Of a DNA stretch of 64,000 nucleotides, positions 25,941-33,353 are shown one piece after another. Location: the NCBI GenBank assembly GCA_934476675.1, contig CAKSOE010000002.1, forward strand, positions 92,625 through 156,624. Reading direction: 5' to 3'. Source of the stretch: an uncultured Clostridia bacterium (lineage in GTDB: Bacteria; Bacillota; Clostridia; UBA1381). A model generated the notes under the pieces. That model made no database searches. It saw only the letters and a program-made list of their open reading frames with translations, and was not told the DNA's origin. A program made the position numbers and the translations under genes. Positions within the stretch are counted from its first letter, which is position 1. Every line of letters starts with the position of its first letter.

Positions 25941-26729
25941 ATGAAAGTCGGATTTATCGGAAGCGGAAATATGTGCGGCGCTATTGTTGACGGCATGATA
26001 AAAAGCGGATATTCCGAAAATGACATTACTGTTTCGGGAGTTGATACAGAACAGCTTGATGTGTTTATGCGGCAATACGGCGTCATAACATCAACGGATA
26101 ATGCAGCTGTAACAGCAGATTCCGATATTGTATTTTTATGTGTTAAGCCGAATGTTATATACACTGTAATAGACGAAATCAAGGACTATACCGATAACAC
26201 AATCGTGGTGTCCATTGCGGCGGGACAGTCAATTGAAAGGCTGAATAATGCTTTCAAAAAGAAAGTAAAGCTAATACGCCTTATGCCAAATACTCCGGCG
26301 CTGGTAGGTGCGGGAATGACAGCTATAACGCCGGGCGAGGGCGTAAGTGATGAAGATGTTGCAACTGTTAAGAAAATCCTTGACAGTTTCGGAAAATCAG
26401 AAATCGTTCCCGAAAAACTTATGGACGCTGTAACGGCAGTCAGCGGCTCATCTCCCGCATATGTTTTTATGTTTATAGAAGCAATGGCTGACGCAGCGGT
26501 AATGGGCGGAATGCCGAGGAAACAGGCGTATACATTTGCTGCGCAGGCGGTAATGGGCAGCGCTAAGCTGGCGCTTGAAACAGGTTTGTGTCCGGCGGCT
26601 TTAAAAGATATGGTATGTTCGCCGGCAGGAACGACTATTGACGCGGTTGCATCACTTGAAAGAAGCGGATTTCGCAGTGCTGTAATCGACGCAATGAAGG
26701 CTTGCATGGATAAATCAAAAAGTATGTAA
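25941..26729 (+). CDS. proC: Pyrroline-5-carboxylate reductase
   Basis: Last step of proline biosynthesis, NAD(P)H reduction of pyrroline-5-carboxylate. The 262-residue length is normal. N-terminal MKVGFIGSGNMCGAIVDGMI is the dinucleotide fold; CVKPNVI, RLMPNTPALVGAGMTAI and the C-terminal signature CSPAGTTIDAVASLE (about 231-245) are diagnostic. AAGGAG precedes the ATG. It follows oadA by 63 bp and may be partly cotranscribed; no proA or proB is in the window. Confidence 0.95.
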   Translation: MKVGFIGSGNMCGAIVDGMIKSGYSENDITVSGVDTEQLDVFMRQYGVITSTDNAAVTADSDIVFLCVKPNVIYTVIDEIKDYTDNTIVVSIAAGQSIERLNNAFKKKVKLIRLMPNTPALVGAGMTAITPGEGVSDEDVATVKKILDSFGKSEIVPEKLMDAVTAVSGSSPAYVFMFIEAMADAAVMGGMPRKQAYTFAAQAVMGSAKLALETGLCPAALKDMVCSPAGTTIDAVASLERSGFRSAVIDAMKACMDKSKSM

Positions 26730-26736
26730 CGGATAA

Positions 26737-26769
26737 AAAAGAACTGCGGCAAATTTACGCAGTTCTTTT
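26737..26769 (+). terminator. Terminator of proC
   Basis: Perfect 12-bp stem AAAAGAACTGCG / CGCAGTTCTTTT with nine-base loop. Confidence 0.85.
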
Positions 26770-26934
26770 ATAAATGAATGTAACAATGCATAAGACAATG
26801 TCACATTTATTATACAATGTAAATTACCGATATTCAAGAGGTAATAAATGTTTTTTACACAAATACAATATTTTGTAATAAAATAAACAAAAAATATTAT
26901 AAATATCAAAAAAAATAGGAATATAGCCGAAATA

Positions 26935-27087
26935 GGAAACTGTTTTGTATTCATGTTTATAAAAGTATATGAGATGGACAATTTTATAAATGAAATTAAC
27001 GGCTATATTACTTGGCATAATACAAAATGTATAAAACAGTCGCCGAGATATATGAGTCCTGTTGAGAGCAGGCAATTTTTTGATTAG
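26935..27087 (+). pseudogene. Remnant of an IS3-family transposase (C-terminal end of integrase core)
   Basis: A short frame ending at TAG 27085-27087 reads ...EMDNFINEINGYITWHN then TKCIKQSPRYMSPVESRQF. This resembles the very end of IS3/IS150-type transposases, where the pattern is Tyr-Ile-x-Tyr-Tyr-Asn-x-Lys-Arg-Ile-Lys-x-x-Leu-x-x-x-Ser-Pro-Val-Glu-Tyr-Arg. The frame is closed upstream at 26886 and no catalytic DDE residues precede it, so only a fragment is left. Surrounding DNA is very AT-rich. Confidence 0.55.
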
Positions 27088-27113
27088 TAACATGAAACAG
27101 TCCAAGAATATGT

Positions 27114-27179
27114 CCGCGTCCCTCAATTTTGGTTTTGCACAAAATTGAGGGACGCCTTCTTAAAAATCTTCTGACGCGG
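27114..27179. repeat. Nested inverted repeats next to the transposase remnant
   Basis: A perfect 16-bp inverted repeat GCGTCCCTCAATTTTG (27116-27131) / CAAAATTGAGGGACGC (27140-27155) lies within a second pair CCGCGTC (27114-27120) / GACGCGG (27173-27179), which is followed by CTTTTTATTA. On the plus strand it could act as a terminator for transcripts coming from the proC side; its size and position beside a transposase fragment also fit a leftover element end. Confidence 0.5.
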
Positions 27180-27186
27180 CTTTTTA

Positions 27187-28434
27187 TTATACTTTTGTTT
27201 CTTCTTTTGTTTCTTCAAGCTCCTTAACGCTTATTTGCTCCACCCGATGACCCTCAACAGCCAAAATTCTGACAGACAGATTACCGTATTCAAAGTAATC
27301 GCCTCTTTCGGGAATTTTCCCGAGCTGCTCTGACAGCCAGCCGCTGAGACTTACCATCTCGGTTTCATCGGAGATCCCGAAAAATTCGCAGAAATCTTCA
27401 AAATCCACCGAAGCGTCAACCCGATATGTATTTTCGCCGGTTTTCTTAAAAAACTCGCTTACCTCGTCGTGCTCATCCCATATTTCGCCGACAAGCTCCT
27501 CCAAAATATCCTCCATGGTAACAATTCCGTATGTACCGCCATATTCATCAAGCACTACCGCAATATGCGATTTTTCCTTTTGCAGCTTCTTTAAAAGCTC
27601 GTTTATATTTTCGTTCTGCATAACAAAAATCGCAGGCGTAATAATACTTGTAAGCTTCTTTTCCGTAATTCCTCTGCCGGTATAAAAATCCTTCTGATGA
27701 AGCACTCCAACGATTTTATCAATATTCCCCTCATACACAAGCAATCTGGAAAACTTTGTTTGACGGAACATATCCGCAATTTCCTCTTTTGTTGCCGTAA
27801 TCGGAACAGCTGCCAAATCCACCCTATGCGTAAGAATCTGCTCTGCATCACGTTCGGTAAATTCAATGGCATTCTTTAAAAGCTCACTTTCAGAACGGTC
27901 TATACTTCCTTCCTGCTGTACTTCTTCGACCAGCATTAAAAGTTCTTCTTGTGACATTTTTGAATTATTTTCAAGCTTTAAAAGCTTTGCCACAAATTTC
28001 TTCCATAGTGAAAATAACAAATTCAGTGGCTTTAAAATCCATATAAATACATTTATCAGCGGCGCTGAAAACGTTGCAAACCGCTCCGGACAATCCTTTG
28101 CGATACTTTTAGGCGTAATTTCTCCGAATATCAGAACCACAACCGTAACAACTACCGTTGAAATTGTAGCGCCGACATCACCGTAATGCCGCACAAACAT
28201 AACCGTTCCAAGCGAGGCCGCCGCAATGTTTACAACATTGTTCCCTATAAGTATTGTAGAAATAAGCTTATCGTATTTTTCCGACAAGCGGTATGCCAAA
28301 GTTGCTTTTGGATTTCCTTTTTCTGCCATGGTCTTTATTCTCGTTCGGTTCATCGACGAAAACGCTGTTTCCGTTGCGGAAAAGTATGCTGACATCAAGA
28401 CCAAAAACGCCATAATAATTAAATCATTAATCAT
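27187..28434 (-). CDS. CorC/HlyC-type (CNNM family) membrane transporter with CBS domains
   Basis: 415 residues. A DUF21 membrane domain with about four helices (1-~190, including SAYFSATETAFSSMNR, NNVVNIAAASLGTV and VVLIFGEITPKSIAK) is followed by a CBS pair (about 200-330) and the C-terminal CorC_HlyC domain. Firmicute members such as MpfA are linked to magnesium efflux and resistance to high magnesium, so divalent-cation export is the likeliest role. AAGGAG precedes the ATG. Its transcript seems to carry a short Asp-rich ORF in the leader. Confidence 0.9.
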   Translation of the reverse strand: MINDLIIMAFLVLMSAYFSATETAFSSMNRTRIKTMAEKGNPKATLAYRLSEKYDKLISTILIGNNVVNIAAASLGTVMFVRHYGDVGATISTVVVTVVVLIFGEITPKSIAKDCPERFATFSAPLINVFIWILKPLNLLFSLWKKFVAKLLKLENNSKMSQEELLMLVEEVQQEGSIDRSESELLKNAIEFTERDAEQILTHRVDLAAVPITATKEEIADMFRQTKFSRLLVYEGNIDKIVGVLHQKDFYTGRGITEKKLTSIITPAIFVMQNENINELLKKLQKEKSHIAVVLDEYGGTYGIVTMEDILEELVGEIWDEHDEVSEFFKKTGENTYRVDASVDFEDFCEFFGISDETEMVSLSGWLSEQLGKIPERGDYFEYGNLSVRILAVEGHRVEQISVKELEETKEETKV

Positions 28435-28483
28435 TGCAATCTCCTTCTGTTTTTTTTATTATGATTTGTCTGTTAAAAACACA

Positions 28484-28573
28484 TCACATACGCAGTACTG
28501 TTTTTGTCATGCGCAGAAAGAAAATGCAGTAATTATAATTACCGTTATCACTGTCGCCATTGTCACTGTCCAT
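28484..28573 (-). CDS. Upstream ORF with acidic, Asp/Asn-rich N terminus (candidate leader peptide)
   Basis: 29-codon ORF with a very strong AGGAGGT site nine bases ahead of its ATG. It begins MDSDNGDSDNGNYNY and ends with LRMTKTVLRM before TGA, 49 bases ahead of the CorC-family gene on the same strand. The only visible promoter (28607-28636) lies directly before it, so it would be translated first. The acidic start recalls leader peptides that destabilise ribosomes when magnesium is low. No homology is claimed. Confidence 0.55.
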   Translation of the reverse strand: MDSDNGDSDNGNYNYCIFFLRMTKTVLRM

Positions 28574-28606
28574 ACAAAAATTACCTCCTAATTAAATATT
28601 ACTATC

Positions 28607-28636
28607 ATTATACACTATAAATACTCAATAAGTCAA
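28607..28636 (-). promoter_or_regulatory. Promoter of the leader ORF and CorC-family gene
   Basis: TTGACT, 18-bp spacer, TATAAT on the minus strand. Confidence 0.75.
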
Positions 28637-28639
28637 GAA

Positions 28640-29037
28640 ATTTTTATTATACTGTAAATGAAACTGTGAAAATAAACAATAATGAAATTGATGATTCAGA
28701 ACCCGGTGTTCGGGTTGTTAAGCAAATTGACGGAGATATACGAAACGGAATTGCAATAGTATGTGCTGATTTTATCTATAGATATATGTGCAGTCAGCGT
28801 ATTTTATATACCCAACAAGATTGTCGGCGGCATTATTTGTTTCATTATTTTCGGTTAATTGGATTATACATAAACTTAATATATCAAAACTGGCGTTTGT
28901 TGTGACAGCAAACGGCTGTGATATCAGCAGAAACCTGACATCACAGTCACCGCAAGATGTTACGGTTGTAAATGCAGCCGGAGGATATACAGGAAAACTA
29001 CAGTCTGAGGCAATCAGTATCTGATTGCCTATAATAA
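28640..29037. other. Gap with broken coding-like stretches
   Basis: No intact gene. Plus-strand codons from about 28644 give an open stretch including DDSEPGVRVVKQIDGDIRNG, and a second frame from about 28898 gives TSQSPQDVTVVNAAGGYTGK up to a TGA at 29022-29024. Neither has a ribosome site. AGGCAATCAG tat CTGATTGCCT (29007-29029) is a hairpin at the end. It looks like a decayed gene; the original product is not recognised. Confidence 0.35.
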
Positions 29038-30708
29038 TTACAAGGATTTATATCCGAAATCAACCGCACCGGAAACCGATTCCGCAATGTTAACGCAACT
29101 GTTGCCCATACGATCGATAATGTGGACAATACTGTTAAACGATGAGGTCAGATTGGCATCGCATTTGCCCTGTGCGACACGGTTCATATGACTTTTACGC
29201 ATATCTATATCAAGATCAAGCACATTATCCTTTTTTCTTAGAATGATTTCTGTTTCTTTCGGAATGTCATTTTTCATAATTTCCAGTGCGGCAGAATACA
29301 TTTCTTCGATTAAAGAAAGTGCATTGCCCAGATTTTTCATGACCTCGTCTGAATAAATATTTTTCTTTTCTGTCAGATTATCTGCAATGTCTCGGTTTAG
29401 CGCTCCCATGCTGTCGATATCGCTCAAAACGTGCATTATACCTGCTGTTTGAGTTGCCTGCTCCTCTGTAAGTACGCCGGCAGAAAATAATTCGGCAAGA
29501 TATTCCGTAATTTCGTTATTCAAGCTGTGCGCAATAAGAGCTTTTTCACAAACCGCCTCTAAGGATTTTTTTTCACCGTCATTTATCGCATAAATTGTAT
29601 CACGAAGCGTCTCTCCTACAATGTCGCCGCAGTGTATAATTTCTTTTGCTGCAAGGTGCAGTGCGGCGGCAGGCTGCGGAATAAGGTTTTTGTCGAGATA
29701 TATTGGCTTGCGCATATCTCTTTCACTGTTGCTGCCGTTGGGGATAATTTTCATGACAATTTTAACCATAAGCCAGATAAGCGGAGTCCATATAATTGTC
29801 ATAGCAACGTTAAATGACGTGTGCGCATTTGCAATTTGTCTGGAAATAACGTCAATTTCGGGACCTTTGGGTGAAATCCACTGAATAAATTCGGCAAACA
29901 GCGGAATAAACCATATAAACAGCAGACAACCGGAAATATTGAAAATACAATGAGCAACAGCTGTTCTCTTTGCATCTTTTGTCTGACCGATGCTGGCAAG
30001 CAATGCCGTAATGGTCGTGCCGATATTATCGCCTAAAAGAATCGGAATTGCTCCGGTAAGTCCGATAACACTTGAAACGCCATCGGCGCCTGCCTGTGAT
30101 GCGAAGTTCTGCAATACCGCAATAGTTGCGCTGCTGCTTTGCACCACTAATGTCATAAGCGTTCCTACCGCTACGCCTAATATCGGAATATTCGACACCT
30201 TTGCAATCATTTCGGTGAATATCGGACTTGAGGCGAGCGGGTGCATAACATCTCCCATCATTTCAATACCTAAGAACAAAAGACCGAATGCAAAAATGGT
30301 CTGACCGATATTTTTGATTTTTTCTGATTTTGTGATGAAATATATTAAAAATCCTATGAATATAAAAAGATATATGTAATCGGTGATTTTAAAAGCAATA
30401 ATCTGTGCGGTTATTGTGGTACCGATGTTTGCACCGAGAATAATGGATATTGCCTGCGGAAGATTCATAAGACCTGCGCTGACAAAGCCTATTGCCATAA
30501 CGGTTGTGGCGCTGCTGCTTTGCAATACAGCAGTGGTGAAAGCGCCGGCTATAACTCCGAGAATGGGATTTTTGGTCAATAGCGAAAGGATTTTTTTCAT
30601 TTTTTCTCCTGCGACCTTTTGCAGACATTCACTCATCATGTTCATTCCGAAGATAAAGATTGCAAGTCCGCCGAGCAATCCGAATACAGTTTGAAATACA
30701 TTGTTCAT
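29038..30708 (-). CDS. Na/Pi cotransporter family protein with C-terminal PhoU-like domain
   Basis: 556 residues from the ATG at 30708, which follows AGGAG; a longer open frame has no support. The N-terminal 310 residues form the PF02690 transporter with its duplicated QSSSATT/QSSSATI signatures (LQSSSATTVMAIGF and VVQSSSATIAVLQN) and paired GANIGTTIT/GDNIGTTIT motifs. The last 200 residues are helical and resemble PhoU. Such NptA/YjbB-like carriers move phosphate with sodium, in some cases outward. A Pho-box-like sequence precedes its promoter. Confidence 0.92.
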   Translation of the reverse strand: MNNVFQTVFGLLGGLAIFIFGMNMMSECLQKVAGEKMKKILSLLTKNPILGVIAGAFTTAVLQSSSATTVMAIGFVSAGLMNLPQAISIILGANIGTTITAQIIAFKITDYIYLFIFIGFLIYFITKSEKIKNIGQTIFAFGLLFLGIEMMGDVMHPLASSPIFTEMIAKVSNIPILGVAVGTLMTLVVQSSSATIAVLQNFASQAGADGVSSVIGLTGAIPILLGDNIGTTITALLASIGQTKDAKRTAVAHCIFNISGCLLFIWFIPLFAEFIQWISPKGPEIDVISRQIANAHTSFNVAMTIIWTPLIWLMVKIVMKIIPNGSNSERDMRKPIYLDKNLIPQPAAALHLAAKEIIHCGDIVGETLRDTIYAINDGEKKSLEAVCEKALIAHSLNNEITEYLAELFSAGVLTEEQATQTAGIMHVLSDIDSMGALNRDIADNLTEKKNIYSDEVMKNLGNALSLIEEMYSAALEIMKNDIPKETEIILRKKDNVLDLDIDMRKSHMNRVAQGKCDANLTSSFNSIVHIIDRMGNSCVNIAESVSGAVDFGYKSL

Positions 30709-30754
30709 TTTTGTGCTCCTTTTTTTTCTTCCGTTCTCTGATACATTTTCATAG

Positions 30755-30783
30755 ATAATATAATTATACAGATTTAATGTAAA
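30755..30783 (-). promoter_or_regulatory. Promoter of Na/Pi cotransporter
   Basis: TTTACA, 17-bp spacer, TATTAT on the minus strand, 46 bases before the start codon. Confidence 0.65.
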
Positions 30784-30800
30784 CTCTGATAGCATATGTA

Positions 30801-30817
30801 TGTAAAGCCTATGTAAA
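30801..30817 (-). promoter_or_regulatory. Pho-box-like direct repeat
   Basis: TTTACA-TAGGC-TTTACA on the minus strand: two TTHACA half-sites with the five-base spacing bound by PhoP in Bacillus. A third TTTACA forms the -35 box (30778-30783). The site is in the right place to control the phosphate carrier. Confidence 0.5.
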
Positions 30818-30829
30818 CATAAAAAAAAC

Positions 30830-30858
30830 TTGACAATGTACGGAAACAGGGGTATTAT
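30830..30858 (+). promoter_or_regulatory. Promoter of DUF1287 gene
   Basis: TTGACA, 17-bp spacer, TATTAT, 27 bases before the start codon; divergent from the Na/Pi gene. Confidence 0.8.
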
Positions 30859-30885
30859 TAATTTAAGGACAGAAACGGAGGATTT

Positions 30886-31521
30886 ATGAAAAAGAAAATA
30901 ATATTTATAGCAGTGTTTGTGATTGCCGTTTATTTATTATATTTTTTTAATTATATTCCGCACAAAAAATATACAAATGCGGATTTTAATATCAAAACCT
31001 ATGTGAGCAGCACGGATAAAGACGGGGATGGAATTGATGACCAAACGGATATTTTGAAAAATGTCAGAAAATACATATCAAAAAAACCAAAATATAAAAG
31101 CAAATACTATATGACAGGTTATCCCGATGATGAATATGGTGTATGTACGGATGTTGTAGCTTTCGGACTGAAAGATGCGGGGTATGATTTGATGCAGTTA
31201 GTAAATGAGGATGTAAAAATACACAGAGAGCTGTATAATATTGATACAGTTGATAAAAATATTGATTTCAGGAGAGTTCGCAATTTGAAGGTGTATTTTG
31301 ACAACAATGCAATTTCATTAACTACGGATATAGATAAAACGGAAGAATGGCAGGGAGGAGATATAGTAGTTTTTGATGAACATATAGGTATTGTTTCGGA
31401 TAAAAGAAACAGGCGCGGAATATCATTTGTAATTCATCATGCAGGGACGTATCAGAGGTTTTATGAAGAGGACATATTAGAACACAGAAACGATATTATA
31501 GGTCATTACAGAATCAGCTGA
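30886..31521 (+). CDS. DUF1287 family exported protein
   Basis: 211 residues with an N-terminal uncleaved signal/anchor helix (IIFIAVFVIAVYLLYFF, residues 5-21), then a DUF1287 domain (YijF-like). Recognisable strings are DGIDDQTDILKNVRKYI, YPDDEYGVCTDVVAFGLKDAG with a Cys, and EWQGGDIVVF, EHIGIVSDKRN, VIHHAGTYQ. The Cys-Thr-Asp plus HIGIVSD and IHHAG pattern resembles a NlpC/P60-like papain fold, hinting at a cell-wall peptidase or amidase, but no activity is established. It is monocistronic with its own promoter. Confidence 0.85.
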   Translation: MKKKIIFIAVFVIAVYLLYFFNYIPHKKYTNADFNIKTYVSSTDKDGDGIDDQTDILKNVRKYISKKPKYKSKYYMTGYPDDEYGVCTDVVAFGLKDAGYDLMQLVNEDVKIHRELYNIDTVDKNIDFRRVRNLKVYFDNNAISLTTDIDKTEEWQGGDIVVFDEHIGIVSDKRNRRGISFVIHHAGTYQRFYEEDILEHRNDIIGHYRIS

Positions 31522-31575
31522 AAACGAAAAGGGGCAATCCAAGGCATTATTAAAAAAGGGATTAACCGTATAGCA

Positions 31576-31621
31576 CAAAACCGACCTCACGAAAGTAATT
31601 CGGAGGTCGGTTTTGATTTTT
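31576..31621. terminator. Bidirectional terminator between DUF1287 gene and trpB2
   Basis: Perfect 13-bp stem CAAAACCGACCTC / GAGGTCGGTTTTG with 14-base loop; T-rich on both sides. Confidence 0.85.
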
Positions 31622-32995
31622 TTAATCTACTTTCGGAAGTTTGGAAAGGTTTTTGAGAATTTCCTCATCAGAGGGAACGTAATCATCCATAAGTCCGTCG
31701 TGGAACTTTTCATAAGCCACCATATCAAAATAACCTGTTCCGGTAAGTCCGAACACAATTGTTTTTTCTTCGCCGGTTTCTTTGCATTTTAATGCCTCAT
31801 CGATAGCAACCCTGATTGCATGGCTGCTTTCGGGAGCGGGGAGTATGCCCTCAACTCTTGCAAATTCTTCCGCCGCTTCAAACACTTTCGTTTGCGGAAC
31901 GGAAACGGCTTCCATAAGTCCGTCATGATACAGCTGTGAAAGTGTAGAACTCATGCCGTGATAGCGAAGTCCTCCGGCATGGTTTGGAGCCGGAATAAAG
32001 CCGCTGCCGAGCGTGTACATTTTTGCGAGCGGGCAAACCATTCCCGTATCACAGAAGTCATAAGCAAATTTGCCGCGTGTAAAGCTGGGGCAGGATTTCG
32101 GTTCGACGGCGATAATTCTGTAATCCGCTTCTCCGCGGAGCTTTTCGCCCATAAACGGTGCAATTAAACCTCCCAGGTTTGAACCGCCGCCGGCACAACC
32201 GATAATTACATCAGCTTTAATTCCGTATTTGTCAAGAGCGGCTTTTGTTTCAAGACCAATAACCGACTGGTGCAGAAGAACCTGGTTAAGCACGCTGCCG
32301 AGAACATATCTGTATCCCTCGGTGGTGGTGGCTTTTTCTACCGCTTCGGAAATCGCACATCCGAGACTGCCTGTTGTTCCGGGGTGCTCAGCAAGAATTT
32401 TTTTGCCAACCTCCGTTTCGGTTGACGGAGACGGAGTAACCGATGCGCCGTATGTACGCATTACCTCGCGTCTGAACGGTTTTTGCTCGTATGATACCTT
32501 TACCATATATACCTTGCAGTCTAAATCGAAGTATGAACACGCCATGGAAAGCGCTGTGCCCCATTGTCCCGCTCCGGTTTCGGTAGTTACGCCTTTTAGA
32601 CCCTGTTTCTTTGCGTAATATGCCTGCGCAATGGCTGAATTAAGCTTATGGCTTCCGCTTGTGTTGTTTCCTTCAAATTTATAATAGATTTTTGCCGGAG
32701 TCTGAAGCTTCTTTTCAAGGCAGTATGCTCTTACTAACGGTGACGGACGGTACATTTTATAAAAATCCCTGATTTCCTCCGGAATATCAAAATAGGGAGT
32801 AGTATCGTCAAGCTCCTGAGCGATAAGCTCATCACAGAATACGGGTGAAAGTTCTTCCGCCTTCATCGGCTCTAATGTGCCGGGGTTCAAAAGCGGCGCC
32901 GGTTTATTCTTCATGTCGGCACGGAGATTATACCATGCCTTGGGCATTTCGCTTTCTTCGAGATAGATTTTGTACGGTATTGTTTTTTTTGACAT
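31622..32995 (-). CDS. trpB: Tryptophan synthase beta subunit, type 2 (TrpB2)
   Basis: 457-residue PLP enzyme making tryptophan from indole and serine. The long N-terminal region (PYKIYLEESEMPKAWYNLRAD) and 457-residue length identify the TrpB2 class, which often occurs without TrpA, as here. The PLP lysine is in NTSGSHKLNSA (about residue 115) and the phosphate loop is GCAGGGSNLGG. The start at 32995 follows AAAGGAG; a longer frame runs into the T-box leader. No other trp genes are in the window, so it may salvage free indole. Confidence 0.93.
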   Translation of the reverse strand: MSKKTIPYKIYLEESEMPKAWYNLRADMKNKPAPLLNPGTLEPMKAEELSPVFCDELIAQELDDTTPYFDIPEEIRDFYKMYRPSPLVRAYCLEKKLQTPAKIYYKFEGNNTSGSHKLNSAIAQAYYAKKQGLKGVTTETGAGQWGTALSMACSYFDLDCKVYMVKVSYEQKPFRREVMRTYGASVTPSPSTETEVGKKILAEHPGTTGSLGCAISEAVEKATTTEGYRYVLGSVLNQVLLHQSVIGLETKAALDKYGIKADVIIGCAGGGSNLGGLIAPFMGEKLRGEADYRIIAVEPKSCPSFTRGKFAYDFCDTGMVCPLAKMYTLGSGFIPAPNHAGGLRYHGMSSTLSQLYHDGLMEAVSVPQTKVFEAAEEFARVEGILPAPESSHAIRVAIDEALKCKETGEEKTIVFGLTGTGYFDMVAYEKFHDGLMDDYVPSDEEILKNLSKLPKVD

Positions 32996-33029
32996 AATAA
33001 TGTCTCCTTTCTTTTTATTGAGGACAGAA

Positions 33030-33310
33030 TACAAAAAACTCCTGTCCCCATAGCATTTTTTTAATGCCGGGACAGGAGTATAAAATTCCTGCGGTGCCAC
33101 CCTGCTTGGCGTATAATACGCCCACTCTACGCATACTATCATATGCAGACTTTTGATTACGAAGTGCCATACTCCGTCGCACATACTCTGAAAACTCATT
33201 TCTGATTGCCCTTAGAAGTCCATTCGGCTCTATGTATTCTGCCGTAATCCCACCGCCTACGGCTCTCTCGAAGAAAATTGATAAAGCTTACTTACTCTTC
33301 CTCAACGGTT
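33030..33310 (-). promoter_or_regulatory. T-box riboswitch, probably tRNA-Trp-specific, before trpB2
   Basis: The minus strand contains the hallmark T-box AGGGTGGCACCGCAGG (33088-33103) followed by a terminator ACTCCTGTCCC...GGGACAGGAGT with a T-run (33031-33079). Stem I is visible: AGGAAG pairs with CTTCT, then AGTAAGTAA faces CGAATGGA in the specifier loop, closed by GCTTTAT/ATAGAGC. With the usual GAA-NNN-A arrangement the specifier is TGG (Trp), agreeing with the gene downstream. Uncharged tRNA-Trp would prevent termination. Confidence 0.88.
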
Positions 33311-33316
33311 TATCAC

Positions 33317-33345
33317 ATTATAGCATAATGAAATTCATTTGTCAA
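33317..33345 (-). promoter_or_regulatory. Promoter of T-box-trpB2
   Basis: TTGACA, 17-bp spacer, TATAAT on the minus strand; consensus at every position. Confidence 0.88.
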
Positions 33346-33353
33346 GATTTTTT

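Noticed and set aside
32996..33199. N-terminally extended trpB2
   Set aside because: The extra frame translates the T-box antiterminator.
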